From the NCBI GenBank assembly GCA_023846275.1, contig CM043877.1, forward strand, positions 10,027,107 through 10,091,106: a DNA stretch of 64,000 nt, read 5' to 3'. The first letter of the stretch is position 1; each line of letters opens with the position of its first letter. The stretch comes from Vanilla planifolia (Eukaryota; Streptophyta; Magnoliopsida; Asparagales; Orchidaceae). Under the pieces are notes generated by a model that searched no databases, was not told the DNA's origin, and was given only the letters and a program-made list of their open reading frames with translations. Of this stretch, positions 49,721 to 61,649 are shown one piece after another. The position numbers and the translations under genes are program-made.

Positions 49721-52700
49721 TCATACCGGAGCCTGCATTTCCTTAGCTTTTTCACTGCCTTTCTCCTCATTTCCACTGCCTTTCTCCACATTTCCACTGC
49801 CGTTCTCCTCATTTCCGGTGCCGTTTTGGTCACTACTTCTCGAGAGGCTGAGCTCCGATGGCATCTCCTCCTTGATACCATCAGCTCGCCATAAATACCA
49901 AACATCGGTCTTAGGAGGCGGCGACGAATCTACAATGGGTGCCACAAGACCAGGCTTTCCATCATCTATCACTGCATCTACCAACCCATATTCTTTTGCC
50001 TCCCAAGCATTCATGAAGAAGTCTTTTTTGCTGTCTTTTTCGATCTACAATTATCAAAAAAAAAAAAAAAAAGAAAGGAAATACAACAATGCAAGGATTG
50101 CTAATTTGATGAATGATGACAAACCAAAACCTAGATTCTTTTACCTGTTCCTCAGATTTCCCAGTGATTCGTGATAAAGTTTTAGTCATCTTCAGTTTAT
50201 TATACCACACCTCTTTTACTCGTAATGCAAGATCAACGAACTGAAAGAGAAGGTAGCATATGGTGGGTTATACGTCCACCAGATCATAAATGCTAGAGCA
50301 GGAGAATAGCCATTTTGGGTACTAAAAAAAGAGCTGAAACAAAATGGTTTATAAATATCTCACAAATATTGAACAAAATGGTTAATAAATATGTTCAAGA
50401 CTCTCATCATTGATATCTTTCTATGTGAGGCAACTCGAGTTGTTTCTTTCTTTGAAAGATTTAAGCTTCCTAAATAGTTTAAGTGTAACATCATGGCATT
50501 GGTAGAAACTAAATTGTATTCTCATAATCTCATAAATCAAGATTATAATTATCTACTCTTTAAAAATGAGAGGATTTATAACTTTTAACTTGCACAACAA
50601 TATTTGAATTCTCAGCCTATGGAACCTTGATATACTCTCTGTCAGCTAACTGCATTAAAAAAAGACATGATACAATATAGTCTCAACAAGTTAAGGGAAT
50701 TTGTTTCAAGCTTCCCAAGTTATTGGTGAGGATCTTGTTGAGACTACATTGTATGCTTTAACTTGTAAGCTGTAACAATACAAAAGACATTGCCATAGTG
50801 TTGATCCCAACCTCCACTATCGAGGATTAACAACCTATATGTCATTGTGCAAGTTCTTATACAAAATCATTGCTGAGATTATCGTTAAGAAAACGTAACC
50901 TATGATGACAAAGATTATTCATATTTCTCAGTTTTTTTCATCAAAGTTGAACATTTGGAGGGTAATGGCTGACTAGCAACTAAATTTACAAAACAAATTT
51001 AACTCTATCTCATCCAAGTGTGCATTCAATATGAAGATTGGCATTACCTATGTACTTAAATGACAAAGAAACATTGTATCACACACTAGTTGATAAAGGG
51101 TTCCCACTAAAATTCATAAGTTAGATCAAAATATGTATATCCAAGGTTCAGTTCTCAGTTATCATGGATGGCATCATTGAAAGATATATAAGATTGTTCA
51201 AGGGGTTTTTCCATAGATGCCCATTATTTCACATTTTCTTTAATATTGTCATGGATTCGGTATCATGCAATTAGGAAAAACTGTATCGTGAAAAGAAATA
51301 TAAAGCTCTTAACATTAGAAGAACTCCTATTACTCACAAAATTTTCACAACTGATCAGATGATTTTTGGTAAGGTTGATAGGATGACCCTCTTATCCTTT
51401 GAGATTAGTGATTGAAAAATTTTGATCAAACCTTGGTCATGAAGTCAATAAACTAATGAGTTCAACAATTTTTTCAAGTCAGGTTCAAGACACGTAAAAT
51501 TTAGCAGAAATAATCAGTTTCACTCTTGGCACCCTTCCAATTACTTATTGAGGTCTTTCTCTTCCCTTAAAAAAGATCAACAGAATCCAAAAGCAATTCA
51601 GAAAGAAGATAAATGATATTTTCTTTCAGTTTATGACGTATGGAAGAAATGGGTCACCATTACTTGGTATAGACATTTGCAACACAAAGTGACATGAGGA
51701 TTGGGTGCTTTCAATGTTCTTTGTATCAACAGAGCTCACATCATGTACACTGATCTATGGATTCTTCGCTCTGAATGCATATGGGTAAATTGGATGCAAA
51801 GAAAATATCTTGGTTGATTTAGATTCAAGAGCTTTATGGAAAATGAGGATTATTTAGTGAAAAGACATTTTGGCAATGAGTGAGTTAAAGGACTGCTTAA
51901 GGGACTAAAGACCTATGCTTTAATAGCTCTCCATACATATTGTAATTTGCTTGTTTCAAGAGATGAACTAAATACAATATATACATGTAGATGACTATTC
52001 ATGGTAAACTCAAACTTGCTAATATTACGACTAAATTAAGTCTCAGATCCCAAATCTTAAGGTCTTCTTTGTTTCTGCTAGTTAAAATCACATAATTATC
52101 TATTTTTTGGATGTCAATTCAGTAAGAGAATCCTTAATAAACTCATCCTAGGTGGTGGCTAGTTTGTTCTCTCCAACAGGTTAATTAGTTCCTCAATTTC
52201 ACGATTAATGCTTCAAAGAAAAACAAAATAGCATTACGCACACTGTCTATCACATTTGGAAGAAAAGGAATGAAACACTTAAGGCAATCAACTTCATGGA
52301 GAGAGAGAGTGATATCAGATATGAAAACTGATGTCACTTCAATGTTCCTTTAGGGGATCCTGATTCTTCTACAGCAATTCACAGGGGTTTAGTGCAATTT
52401 TTGGATCAGGATCTGTTTTGCATCTTCTCTAGCCTAGCCCAAATTATTGAATGCTGGATCTCATGTATTGTATACCATCCATTCCATATGGCATGTCAAA
52501 CCAATAGCATAGTATGCCTAGTCAACATAACATTTATGGATGACATGTCAGCCTTCACACATGTTACATGGGTTTTCTATGTCGACTTCCAATTATGGTA
52601 AACAATATTGTTCAGTTTTTTTTTTTGTTCTTGGATGTTCTTTTAAAGGTTTTTTTTAGCACAAGGATCCTTGATCCATTTTGTAATATTTTTCTCATTA

Positions 52701-55700
52701 CAATAAGACAGAAAACACCCTCATCATTCTCAAAAAAAAAAAAGGAAACTTCGCTTTCTTTTAGAATAAGTATGCATCCTAGAACAGGCCCATGTAACTA
52801 GTCAAGGGAATCAACAACTACATAGAGAAATTTTGAAGTCAATCTAACAAAAAGATTTCACAAAAAGAATATATATCTTCATATAAAAAAAAGCTAAGAG
52901 ATTAAGGTCAAATAAGATAAGAACATGAACATCAATAGAAATATTTATACTGCAAACGAATTTATATCTTCATATTGATCAGATTTTCTTTTAGCACATC
53001 TGAAAACATGCACAAGTAAAAAAGAACAAAAAAAGGTAAAAAAACGAACTATCTCACATCGCTACCAGGTGGTCCACGTGGTTGGTGGATCATAACTTTA
53101 GAATTTGGCATGCAAAATCTCTTCCCTTTAGTTCCACCGGCCAATATAAAGGCAGCCATTGATGCCGCAATCCCCATGCACACAGTGGAAACATCGGCTT
53201 TGCACAACTTCATGGCATCATAAATTGCCATCCCTGATCATTTTGAAGGGCATTTCACACATTATCTTTCGATACAATCTTCAAATAGAAGACAGCATGT
53301 TTCTACAAGTCAAGGATCAAGAACAACCCGTTTTTAGTTAAAGTTTAACCATTGTATCCTCTTTAGTGCCATAAGAATGTATAAGGTAACCCATCTCCTA
53401 ATGGAAAGGAAATGCAGTTCGAAAAACATTTAAGGTAGTATACATAACTATAACTGTACCACCAAGGGCTTCATTAACTACTAAAGAGAAGTTCTATGTA
53501 CATTGGTGGGTGGGTGGGTGTGTGTGGGTGAATATGGTAGGTGCTGTTTACACAAGCTTTTAAGATAGCCTCAAGTGAAACTGTGTGCGTGTTGCATGCT
53601 GCGCAGAACATGGAGAAAAGTCAATAAATACCATAAAGTGGATTTTTGTTGAACTTTTGCATCACTATAAGTGTATTTAGGACAAATGTTTATAATGTAT
53701 AAATTCCAAGAAGACATTTGGGCCACTATCTTAAGCAGTTATCAACAAGTAGAAAATTACTTACACTAAAAATAAAGAAGTCAACCTTTTTATCCCCTAA
53801 CCATATTGTGAGTGTGTGTATGCATTTGAGTTCTGTGTATAAAATGGAGATATGTTATTTGTATAAGAGAAAGTCAATGGAAAGCTTTAGCATCTCTTTC
53901 CTAGGATGTTTTAAGAGCTAATTGTAGAAAAAAAAAAAAGTAATTCTTATTTACAAATTCTTCTAATTTGACCATTTATTTAAAGAGTCAACAATATAAT
54001 GTCATCAATGTACAAATTAACAATGCCATAATAGGCATTTACGTGGCTTAGCAAAATGAAGGATTGCATAGATAGTTGATATAAGCTTAAAAATTCGTCA
54101 TAACAACATGACATGAATCATCTATAAAATTAAAAAAATGATGAGATGAGTGAGAGTACTACATCAAATCTTGATTGTAGCGTAAAAGGGGCATGTGCTC
54201 TTACATCATCTTGAACAATGCAAATAAAGCAATTAATCCAAAATGTTCGAATTAGAATGAGATCTTGAAATACAAGTAGTTTTATCAACAATTTGATGGC
54301 ATGATTCAGAAGAAGATAAATGTCATGCATTCATGGAGCTTGTTATGTGAGAAGGTTAACAAAATAGATATCTTAAGAGTCAAATATAAGCACTCTGATG
54401 AGAATAAAATTACAAATAGAATTAGATTAATTTTAAATAATAATCTAAAAGATGTTGTAATGAATGTTATGTTATAACGGATGTTTTGATGCTAATGTCA
54501 GAAACTTTTGAAAGGAATTAGTTAATAGAAGGAAATATAATTAGCATTTAAATAATTATTAGAATAAAATTTATAAAACACAATGATTATTTTTTATAAG
54601 TTCAAAGTGATTTTAGAATATAAAGATCATAAGATTCCACATAGAGATGTAACACCACAAAGATTACAAAGATCATAAGATTATATTAGGAGAGTGTTTG
54701 AACAGGTAATATTGACTTACAGTCTTAGATGACTACTTTAAAATTTGTAAGAGAACAAATAAGTCAAAAAAATATCCTAGGATTAGGTGATAGAACCTCA
54801 ATGATAAAATCAAGGCTTCATTTATTCAAGAATAAAGTCTTGATTATGCCTTTAGTATAGACTTGGAATAAATCTTAAATATAACAACATTGCTTGTTAT
54901 AATTATAAAATAAAGATGCACTTGACAAGTCTAAATAAGGAACTCCAAAAAATTAAAAAGTTTCAGGATGAGCAAAAGAGACAAAATAATTTATAAATTG
55001 AAAAAATTGTCATAAACTATGATCCAATTTTAAGAATGCTTATAATTTAAAGAGCTATAAATTATCATGAGATGAGACTAAAAACAAGTCACGATAATGA
55101 TAAATTGACGAAATTTAGTTATAAAATATGATCCAATTTTAAGAATGCATATAATTTAAAAAGCTATAAATTATCATGAGACAAGAGACTAAAAACAAGT
55201 CATTATACTAAAATATATCAAGTTTGTCAAAGCAATGGAGACAAAAACAAAAAGATGTAGATCAAGTAAAATATATTATGGATGATGATTTGAAATATCA
55301 AGTCAATAATGAGATGAGTAAATTTACATAGATGAGAATTACTTTCACAAATCTTTCAACAAAGATTGCAACAAAATGATTGCTTTAATGGAGCTTAGTT
55401 GTTCAAAAGAAAATATTTTTCATCAATGAATCCATTAAATGGAATTGACAATAGCTCTAAACAAAATAAAATATTAAAAAAGCTAGATCAGGATGACCAA
55501 AATTATTGACTAAGATGATGTCAAAAATGTGCAAAAAGTATTTAAATACCTAGTTATAAGAATAAAAAAGATGATGTAATAATTTCATAGGATTTTTAAT
55601 GAAGATTGGTGCAAATTGATTAAAGAAAACTTAGTTTATAAGAAAATATTTTTTTATTAATAAAATAATAAAAAAATGTGAAAAAAGATAGAAGAAGAAA

Positions 55701-58700
55701 TATGAAAAAAAAAACCAAAATGTTCAAGAATATTTTGGAGGCTAAAAGATCATACATTAGTGGAAATACATATTTGTACAAATGAAGATATTCAAATTGT
55801 GCTAATAATAGAAGAATTCGACTAAAGAAATTTAGTGCCCTTCCTAGCCATCTTAATGAAGTTGAACTATCTATTCACTATCGTGCAAGTTTGCATTTCA
55901 TATCTAAAGCTTTAGATTCATGTTGAGATTATACTAGTCTTGCCTCACACCTGAGTATACTCAAGAGGATATGATTAGAAACAAGAACATCTAAATGCTA
56001 ATAATAACGTCAATCAAGAACAAGTTTAAGAAAAGGACTCAAATGATTTGTAAAAGTAAAAAACTTAATGCACTTATTAAGAGATGTGAGTCTAGAAATT
56101 TTCTTAAAAAACAATGAGATAGACAAAAAACTATGAAAAACAATTAGCAACAAGGAGTTAACATGCTAGAACATTAAAAGTTTGCAAAGGATAGAGAGCA
56201 AAAGTATTTAAGGATTTTTTATCCAACCTTAGTAAAATAAGACTTGTATGCTTTATAATAAACAAATAACGAGATCCAAAAACTTATTTTCTACTCTTGT
56301 AATTAAAGAATGCATAAATCAACTTGTAAAACAACTAAATTATGATTGTAATATTAAATGTTGTTTATAACTATAGTTTAGCCAAGTCAAAAGATTTCAA
56401 TTGTCAAAGAATATTACAATGTTTCATTATCAACTTCATTTTTGAGTACCTAGCACCATTTTGGATGACACAAGGAGTTAAGGATTGAATTATTAACAAA
56501 ATGGAAAAAAAACATTTTCTTTGAATAAAACAAGGTTAAGCATGAAAGAATGTGACATAGGTTTACACGAGTAATTGATAATATCAAAATAATGATACAA
56601 AATTAAAAAAAAGGTGAAATTTCCTAAGAATTTCCAAGCAAGTTCGTCTAACAAAAATCATACATCTTTATGAAATGTCATTTGGAGCACCTTCAAGAGA
56701 GATGGACTAAAATAAGATAGCTTTTTTAGGGCCATTCAACTTTTACCAATGCTTAGAATAGGAAACTCATTGCAGTTCTTTTGCTTATGCCCAAGGATGC
56801 AGTAAGCCGTGCTTGGGTGAATTGGTAACAAGGATTAAGCAAATTAACCATTCTTTTAGAGTAAGAGTTACACTTATTTCATTTCTTGTTTTCTTTTTCT
56901 AAAAAAAGTTGAGGCTAGAGCTTGAGCCTAGTTCCTTTGTGAGAGGGATCAGAACCATGTTTTTGGTAACTCCTCTCAGCTCACCCACATATTATCTTCT
57001 ACCACAGCAATGCTTGTTTATTTCTATTTCCATGTTATGTAATCATGTTCTATGTTAGAATAAAAAAAATTTAAAAATTTTCTAAAACTTCTTTTATAAA
57101 CTTTTAGTTCTTTTATATCTATTATTCCTCAAATGTTCTATTTATGTCAAATTTTCAAAAACATTAGACTTCTATTTCCCTCTAATCTTCAACTGTATAG
57201 GTTTTGCACATAAGAAATCATTACCAATGACAAGTTGCCATGGTCTACTAGAGTGATGAATGTTACATTGGGTTTTACATTCATATTTTTACGGTTTTCA
57301 CTTACCATGAACATTTAATGCCAAATGAGATAATTTAGAATATAAGCAGATACGTGCCTCAGAAAGTTGATCAAAGCATTGCAAGTTTACTAAACACATT
57401 TACCATTGACTCAAAAGATGACAATTTTTGTTCATGACAAAATTCATCAATGATTCACAAGGCCAACATCTTCTCACATTTATTCAAATATCATTTTTAT
57501 TCTATTTGTTTGACTGCTATAATTGCACATCTCTTGTCACACCATGTTCTCACATGTATTATCATCCATGTTCTTTATTTCCCTCCTAAATGCTAATTCT
57601 AGAATTAAATTATATTTGATTCTATTGGTCATGTGCACCATTCTACTCCTTTATTGTCTCTATTGTGCTCCCTTCTTCGGTGATATTTCATCTCTAATCA
57701 CGCGTATACAAATATAGGATAAGCATCAATCATAAAAAGCATGAGTAGAGCAAAAAGGATGAGTAGCCACTAGCCATAAGTCAATAGAAGGCCCAAGGGA
57801 CCACAAATTGGTAATTAAAAAAAAAAAGAACTACAGCAGGTGTCATTTTACTATCAAGAGAACCGCCATCTTTTTTTAAGCACAACAAGCAATTTTTTGG
57901 TTTTTGGATTTGCAGCCATTTATAGGTCTAGGTATTGATATTCTACTGTTTATTGTAAATCTAAGAAATAAGATAAATACATATTTGAAGAAGTTAAAAG
58001 GGAAACTTTGATTCAAGCTATTCAGTAATAATACAAATTTTCACCCTTTTTGTTGAATTTTTTCAGCTATAAGCATCTTAGAGAAACTTACCAAGTTACC
58101 TTTTTGTGGGGTTTCTAAGGTTTGCATATTATAGATTTTGTTGGTTTATCAATTCAAATTCCAGAATTAGTGATATATTTTCTTCTCAAACCTTAATGCA
58201 TTCAATGGAGTTTATATTATTTTTATCTTGAGAAGGTTTTGCTAGCCTGTGTTTGAGAATTTGGCCTTGAAAGATTCTTCATTTTTCCTTCCAAAATAAG
58301 TCTTCTTGTGCTCACAATCCCATTTGAGCTTTATAACCTGACAAACATAACCATTTTACAAGGTTGGCACAAGTCATCATAAGATATTAAGTTTGGGGCT
58401 AGATCATTTCATGCACTAGTGATTACATTGTAATATTCTTGTTTATCTTGAGGTAAACAGGACGAACTCACAATTGTATTTTGGTTCGTGTAAGAGTGCT
58501 TTTTGTAGCTCCCTCATGAAGTGTTTGTGAGGTTATATTAGATTAGAGAGGCTCCCTTTGGTGTTATAGTTATAAGGGCTTCAAAACCTTGAGCCGTTTG
58601 AAAAGGTTTGGCGTAGCTCCTTGTGCTTCTCTTAGTTTAACAATCTTGTATAGTAGAACACCTGCAGAAGTAGGGGAGTGGAGTAGTTTATGGCATGAGC

Positions 58701-59916
58701 TATCTCGGCTGTTTTGACTTCTTGCTTCCTCGCTCTCTCTTATTTCACAAATAAGCCTACATAAATCTCTCGTGAGTTGAGCTTGGCATTGAAACACTTC
58801 TTCATAGTAATATACCCTCCACTTTATCGCCCCACTCTTCACCAACAAAAAGTTCTATGCTGGAGTGGTCAAGTGAACTTGTAGAAACTATTTTATCAGC
58901 AACCTTATCACATTTTATTTTTTGTCACTCAAAGAATTTAGTGGTCAACAAATTCCTCAATTTCATTGAACCTGGCTATACTAAATATTTCATGTGAATC
59001 CCAATAATAACTCTTTGCAAACACTAACCTCATTATTATTAGTTAATTTTATATTTCTTGGCACCTTATTTGCCCAATTTATTTACTTGATTAAAGCACA
59101 AATTAATCTAAAAAATTTTTATGAACCTAATTCAATCCTTCCCTTTCTTGGGTGTGCCACATTTCAGCAACAATCTTCATTATTTATTTAAAACACTGCC
59201 TTCAGCTAGCAGCCATTCGGACCTCTTTATGACAAAACAAATGATAGTCTCATATGAACTTTAACATACACCTAGTCAAACGAGAAAACAAATTAAATTA
59301 AATGTTTCATTGATTTCAGATTGTATGCTTTAGTATTTCATGGGCAAAGCTTGTAGAAATAGCTGGTGGTCAATAAACAAATGATAGTCTCATATGAACT
59401 TTAACATATACCTAATCAAATGGGAAAACAAATTAAATTAAATGTTTCATTGATATCAGATGGTATGCTTTGGTGTTTCAAGGGCAAAGCTTGTAGAAAT
59501 AGCTGGCGGCCAATTAAAGAAACACTTTTTTGGTGAAAAGAAAAAACATTCTTGCTGTTAGAACAATACTTCTGAAACTTGGCACATGAATTTGTTATCG
59601 GATGCTATGATCAGAATAGAACTACGAACAACGTTAAACCAAATGTGGAGTTGCACTATTCCATTAATCTTTTAATAAATCTTCCAGATGATATAAACAA
59701 GTTAACACAATTAAAAATGCAAATTAAAACAACAATAAACAATAAAATGTTAACCATAACTAAGTTTCAAAACAATAAAATCCGATAGCATTAGATGATA
59801 CCAGCTGTAGTGGAACCACCAGGTGAACTAATAAGTAGCTTAATGTCTGTCTTTTGGTCCTCCGCATCTAAAAACAATAGTTGGCTGATTATCAAATCAG
59901 CCAACTCAATATCCAC
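49721..59916 (-). CDS. CLPP3: Chloroplast Clp protease proteolytic subunit ClpP3, 5' part missing
   Basis: Four exons were found on the minus strand: 59916-59802, 53233-53058, 50240-50145 and 50044-49721, with GT-AG introns and matching phases, encoding the last 236 residues. ClpP3 is a nuclear-encoded serine protease subunit of the ClpP3-6 ring in the chloroplast stroma. The catalytic triad is present: Ser in GIAASMAAF and His in MIHQP (exon 53233-53058), and Asp in KKDFF (last exon). The oxyanion-loop SSPGGS ends the first exon found. The extension [17 protein letters not shown] and the [11 protein letters not shown] segment are ClpP3-specific. The transit peptide and the usual RIVFLGS segment (about 70-90 residues) are absent and should lie upstream, perhaps beyond 64 kb. 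The protein ends in a Gly/Asn/Glu/Lys heptad-repeat tail. Note AASMA instead of AASMG, and ISSPGG instead of INSPGG. Confidence 0.93.
49749..49832 (-). repeat. 21-bp coding minisatellite in the CLPP3 last exon
   Basis: Four consecutive 21-bp units lie at 49,749-49,769, 49,770-49,790, 49,791-49,811 and 49,812-49,832. The middle two differ at only two or three positions; the outer two are more diverged. As 21 is a multiple of three, each unit adds seven residues: [21 protein letters not shown] and EEKGSEK. The unit is inside the frame and close to the stop codon. Confidence 0.9.
50740..52744 (+). mobile_element. 5'-truncated LINE (L1-type) with poly(A) tail
   Basis: Lies in the CLPP3 intron between exons 53233-53058 and 50240-50145, antisense to the gene. 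The plus strand shows reverse-transcriptase segments ([12 protein letters not shown] near 50,850; [15 protein letters not shown] near 51,120; an RQG-like block and [10 protein letters not shown] near 51,210-51,270), then thumb and C-terminal segments (LRLPLSLKKI near 51,550; [11 protein letters not shown] near 51,785) and a [10 protein letters not shown] block near 52,240. It ends in an A-run at about 52,731-52,743, the expected poly(A) tail. Several stops and frame changes show it is dead. The domain order is preserved. Confidence 0.8.
53504..53530 (+). repeat. GGGT microsatellite with quadruplex-forming potential
   Basis: A run of GGGT units (53,505-53,520) is followed by GTGTGTGGGTG, giving four GGG tracts with loops of 1, 1 and 6. 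It lies in the CLPP3 intron on the strand opposite to the transcript. Confidence 0.7.
53700..59230. other. Large CLPP3 intron, mostly unassigned
   Basis: The 6.6-kb intron between 59,802 and 53,233 holds very AT-rich sequence with many short adenine runs (54.4-56.6 kb) and no domain that I can name. A doublet lies at 54,988-55,206. A GC-richer stretch at about 58,450-58,880 stands out. No exon of another gene was recognised. Confidence 0.5.
54988..55206. repeat. Tandem doublet with ~109-bp unit
   Basis: Copies at about 54,988-55,095 and 55,096-55,206 share ATGATCCAATTTTAAGAATG and a following segment ending in GACTAAAAACAAGTCA. Few differences are visible. Confidence 0.85.
59235..59514. repeat. 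Tandem doublet, exact period 140 bp
   Basis: Copies at 59,235-59,374 and 59,375-59,514 differ at roughly ten positions by eye and have no indels. They begin at ACAAATGATAGTCTCATAT and end at AGCTGG(T/C)GG(T/C)CAAT. They lie about 290 bp downstream, in transcript direction, of the CLPP3 exon that ends at 59,802. This is the best-preserved doublet of the window. Confidence 0.9.
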
Positions 59917-59999
59917 CTATATCATTGACGAGAGCGAAGAAAAACATGAGATAGCAAGAAAGATAAGAGTAGAATAGCCAATGCTCAAACTTCTGATAG

Positions 60000-61640
60000 T
60001 GGTTCAGACAAGAAATAATTAAAAGACAAAAACAACTGAAAAATTCATGATAATGTTCAATGGCTAGCTGAATTCACTATGATATAGTCAAATGCAAAAC
60101 CAAAAGCCAAAATCAAAGTTACCAACTAGAGTCATGATGTACATCGAATGAACAACCTAACCAACAATGGAATTCACTAAGGAAGCAATTTCATGTTAAA
60201 ACTAACAAAATATATAGGAGAGGGTGATGATGATGTTAATTTTATCCTTGCTATTGTGGCTTGGTTTTATGACTCTTTCTCTACCAATTCATTTTCCTTC
60301 GTGCCTAGTTTCACATTAAACAAAATCTAAGATTGAACGAATTCCATATTGAACAAAATCAAAGATTACATCAATGTTTTGGATTACAATAGGAAATGCT
60401 ACCTGGTATGCTATTCGGTAATGACTATAATGCACATTGCATTAACAGCTGTCTCCTAGAGTATTCATAGGATAAATTCGTAATGACTATGACATACACT
60501 GCAGTAACGGCCATCTTCTAGAGCACTCACAAGATAAATTAGAACAAAGTGAGTAAATGCCACTTTTAGGTGTGGAAGATTACTAATTTCTTTGAATAAT
60601 TGCAAAGTAGCCAAATGTACAAGGAAACCCAATTAGGTTTAAAGAGAAAATAAAGTAGAAGTGCAATAGAAGATAATGGCCTCCTCTAAAAGACTAAATG
60701 ATTTCAACTTTACTGAGCCAAACCATTCTTTGACTTCCATTCTCACCTGGGCAAAGTTTATTTGTCGGATGAATTCAAACAAATAATGACCCTAGAAAAG
60801 TTTGAGCATGCTTTGCATAAGATCATTGGAAAAGCTACTATTAAAGGCATTTGAAATGAAATATGGAAGAAATTTTGATCAAAAAACTCTCTTCTAAATG
60901 TAGACTTTACTCCAACAAAACCTCCTTTTCAATCTTTTCATTATTAAAAAAAAATATCAAAATATCCTATTTCTATTTGTATTTTTATGTATCATAAAAA
61001 TGTAAATAGGAATAGAGAATCTCTATTTAATAAAGACCTTACCTTAGTTTTAAAATGATCATATCAATTCTGATTTGATTAAATATGAGAAATTAAAATA
61101 AATATAACATGATCAAAAGTGAACCAACCATTGGGCTACTAACAAAAACACCATTACATTTTAATGTAGCTCCGTCCAGTTCAAAAATTTCACCTAATTG
61201 GGCATGCCTATCATATTTTTTCACAATGACGGGATCACTATAACTGACTCCATTCAATTCATTACCATACAATTAAACAATTACACTTGAGGGAGCTCGT
61301 ACATGTTCAATAGTACCACTTGTGAAAACTCCATTGGTCTGAAAAATTCCTCTTCCAAAAAATGCTATTTCTCAAGATATTCCAAATATAATGAAAAACA
61401 TGTTTCTCGATACAAAGAGAAAAATCTAGAGACAAAAATAACAAATGCAAGCTGAGTGCACCTTCCCATAAGGTGATCAAGTCCAGTTGAAAACAATCAA
61501 CAAGAGCTTTGAATCATTGGTCAATATGAACAAAAATCTTCTTTGTGAGAATGAATTAACAAAAGAGCTGAACATTGTGAACGAAGAATTTGTTAATAGC
61601 GCTTAACGAAGTTCATTGAAGTTGTTCAAAAGAACTAAAC
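60000..61640. other. Sequence upstream of the first CLPP3 exon found
   Basis: Searched by eye for the missing ClpP3 RIVFLGS segment on the minus strand and not found. Apart from the 63-bp doublet, no gene or element could be recognised. Confidence 0.5.
60414..60540. repeat. Tandem doublet with ~63-bp unit
   Basis: Copies at about 60,414-60,476 and 60,477-60,540 share TAATGACTAT at the start and a GATAAATT end, with moderate divergence. Confidence 0.75.
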
Positions 61641-61649
61641 AACAAAGAT

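Noticed and set aside
53504-53530. GGGT run as an interstitial telomere
   Set aside because: The unit is GGGT/GT, not the plant telomere unit TTTAGGG.
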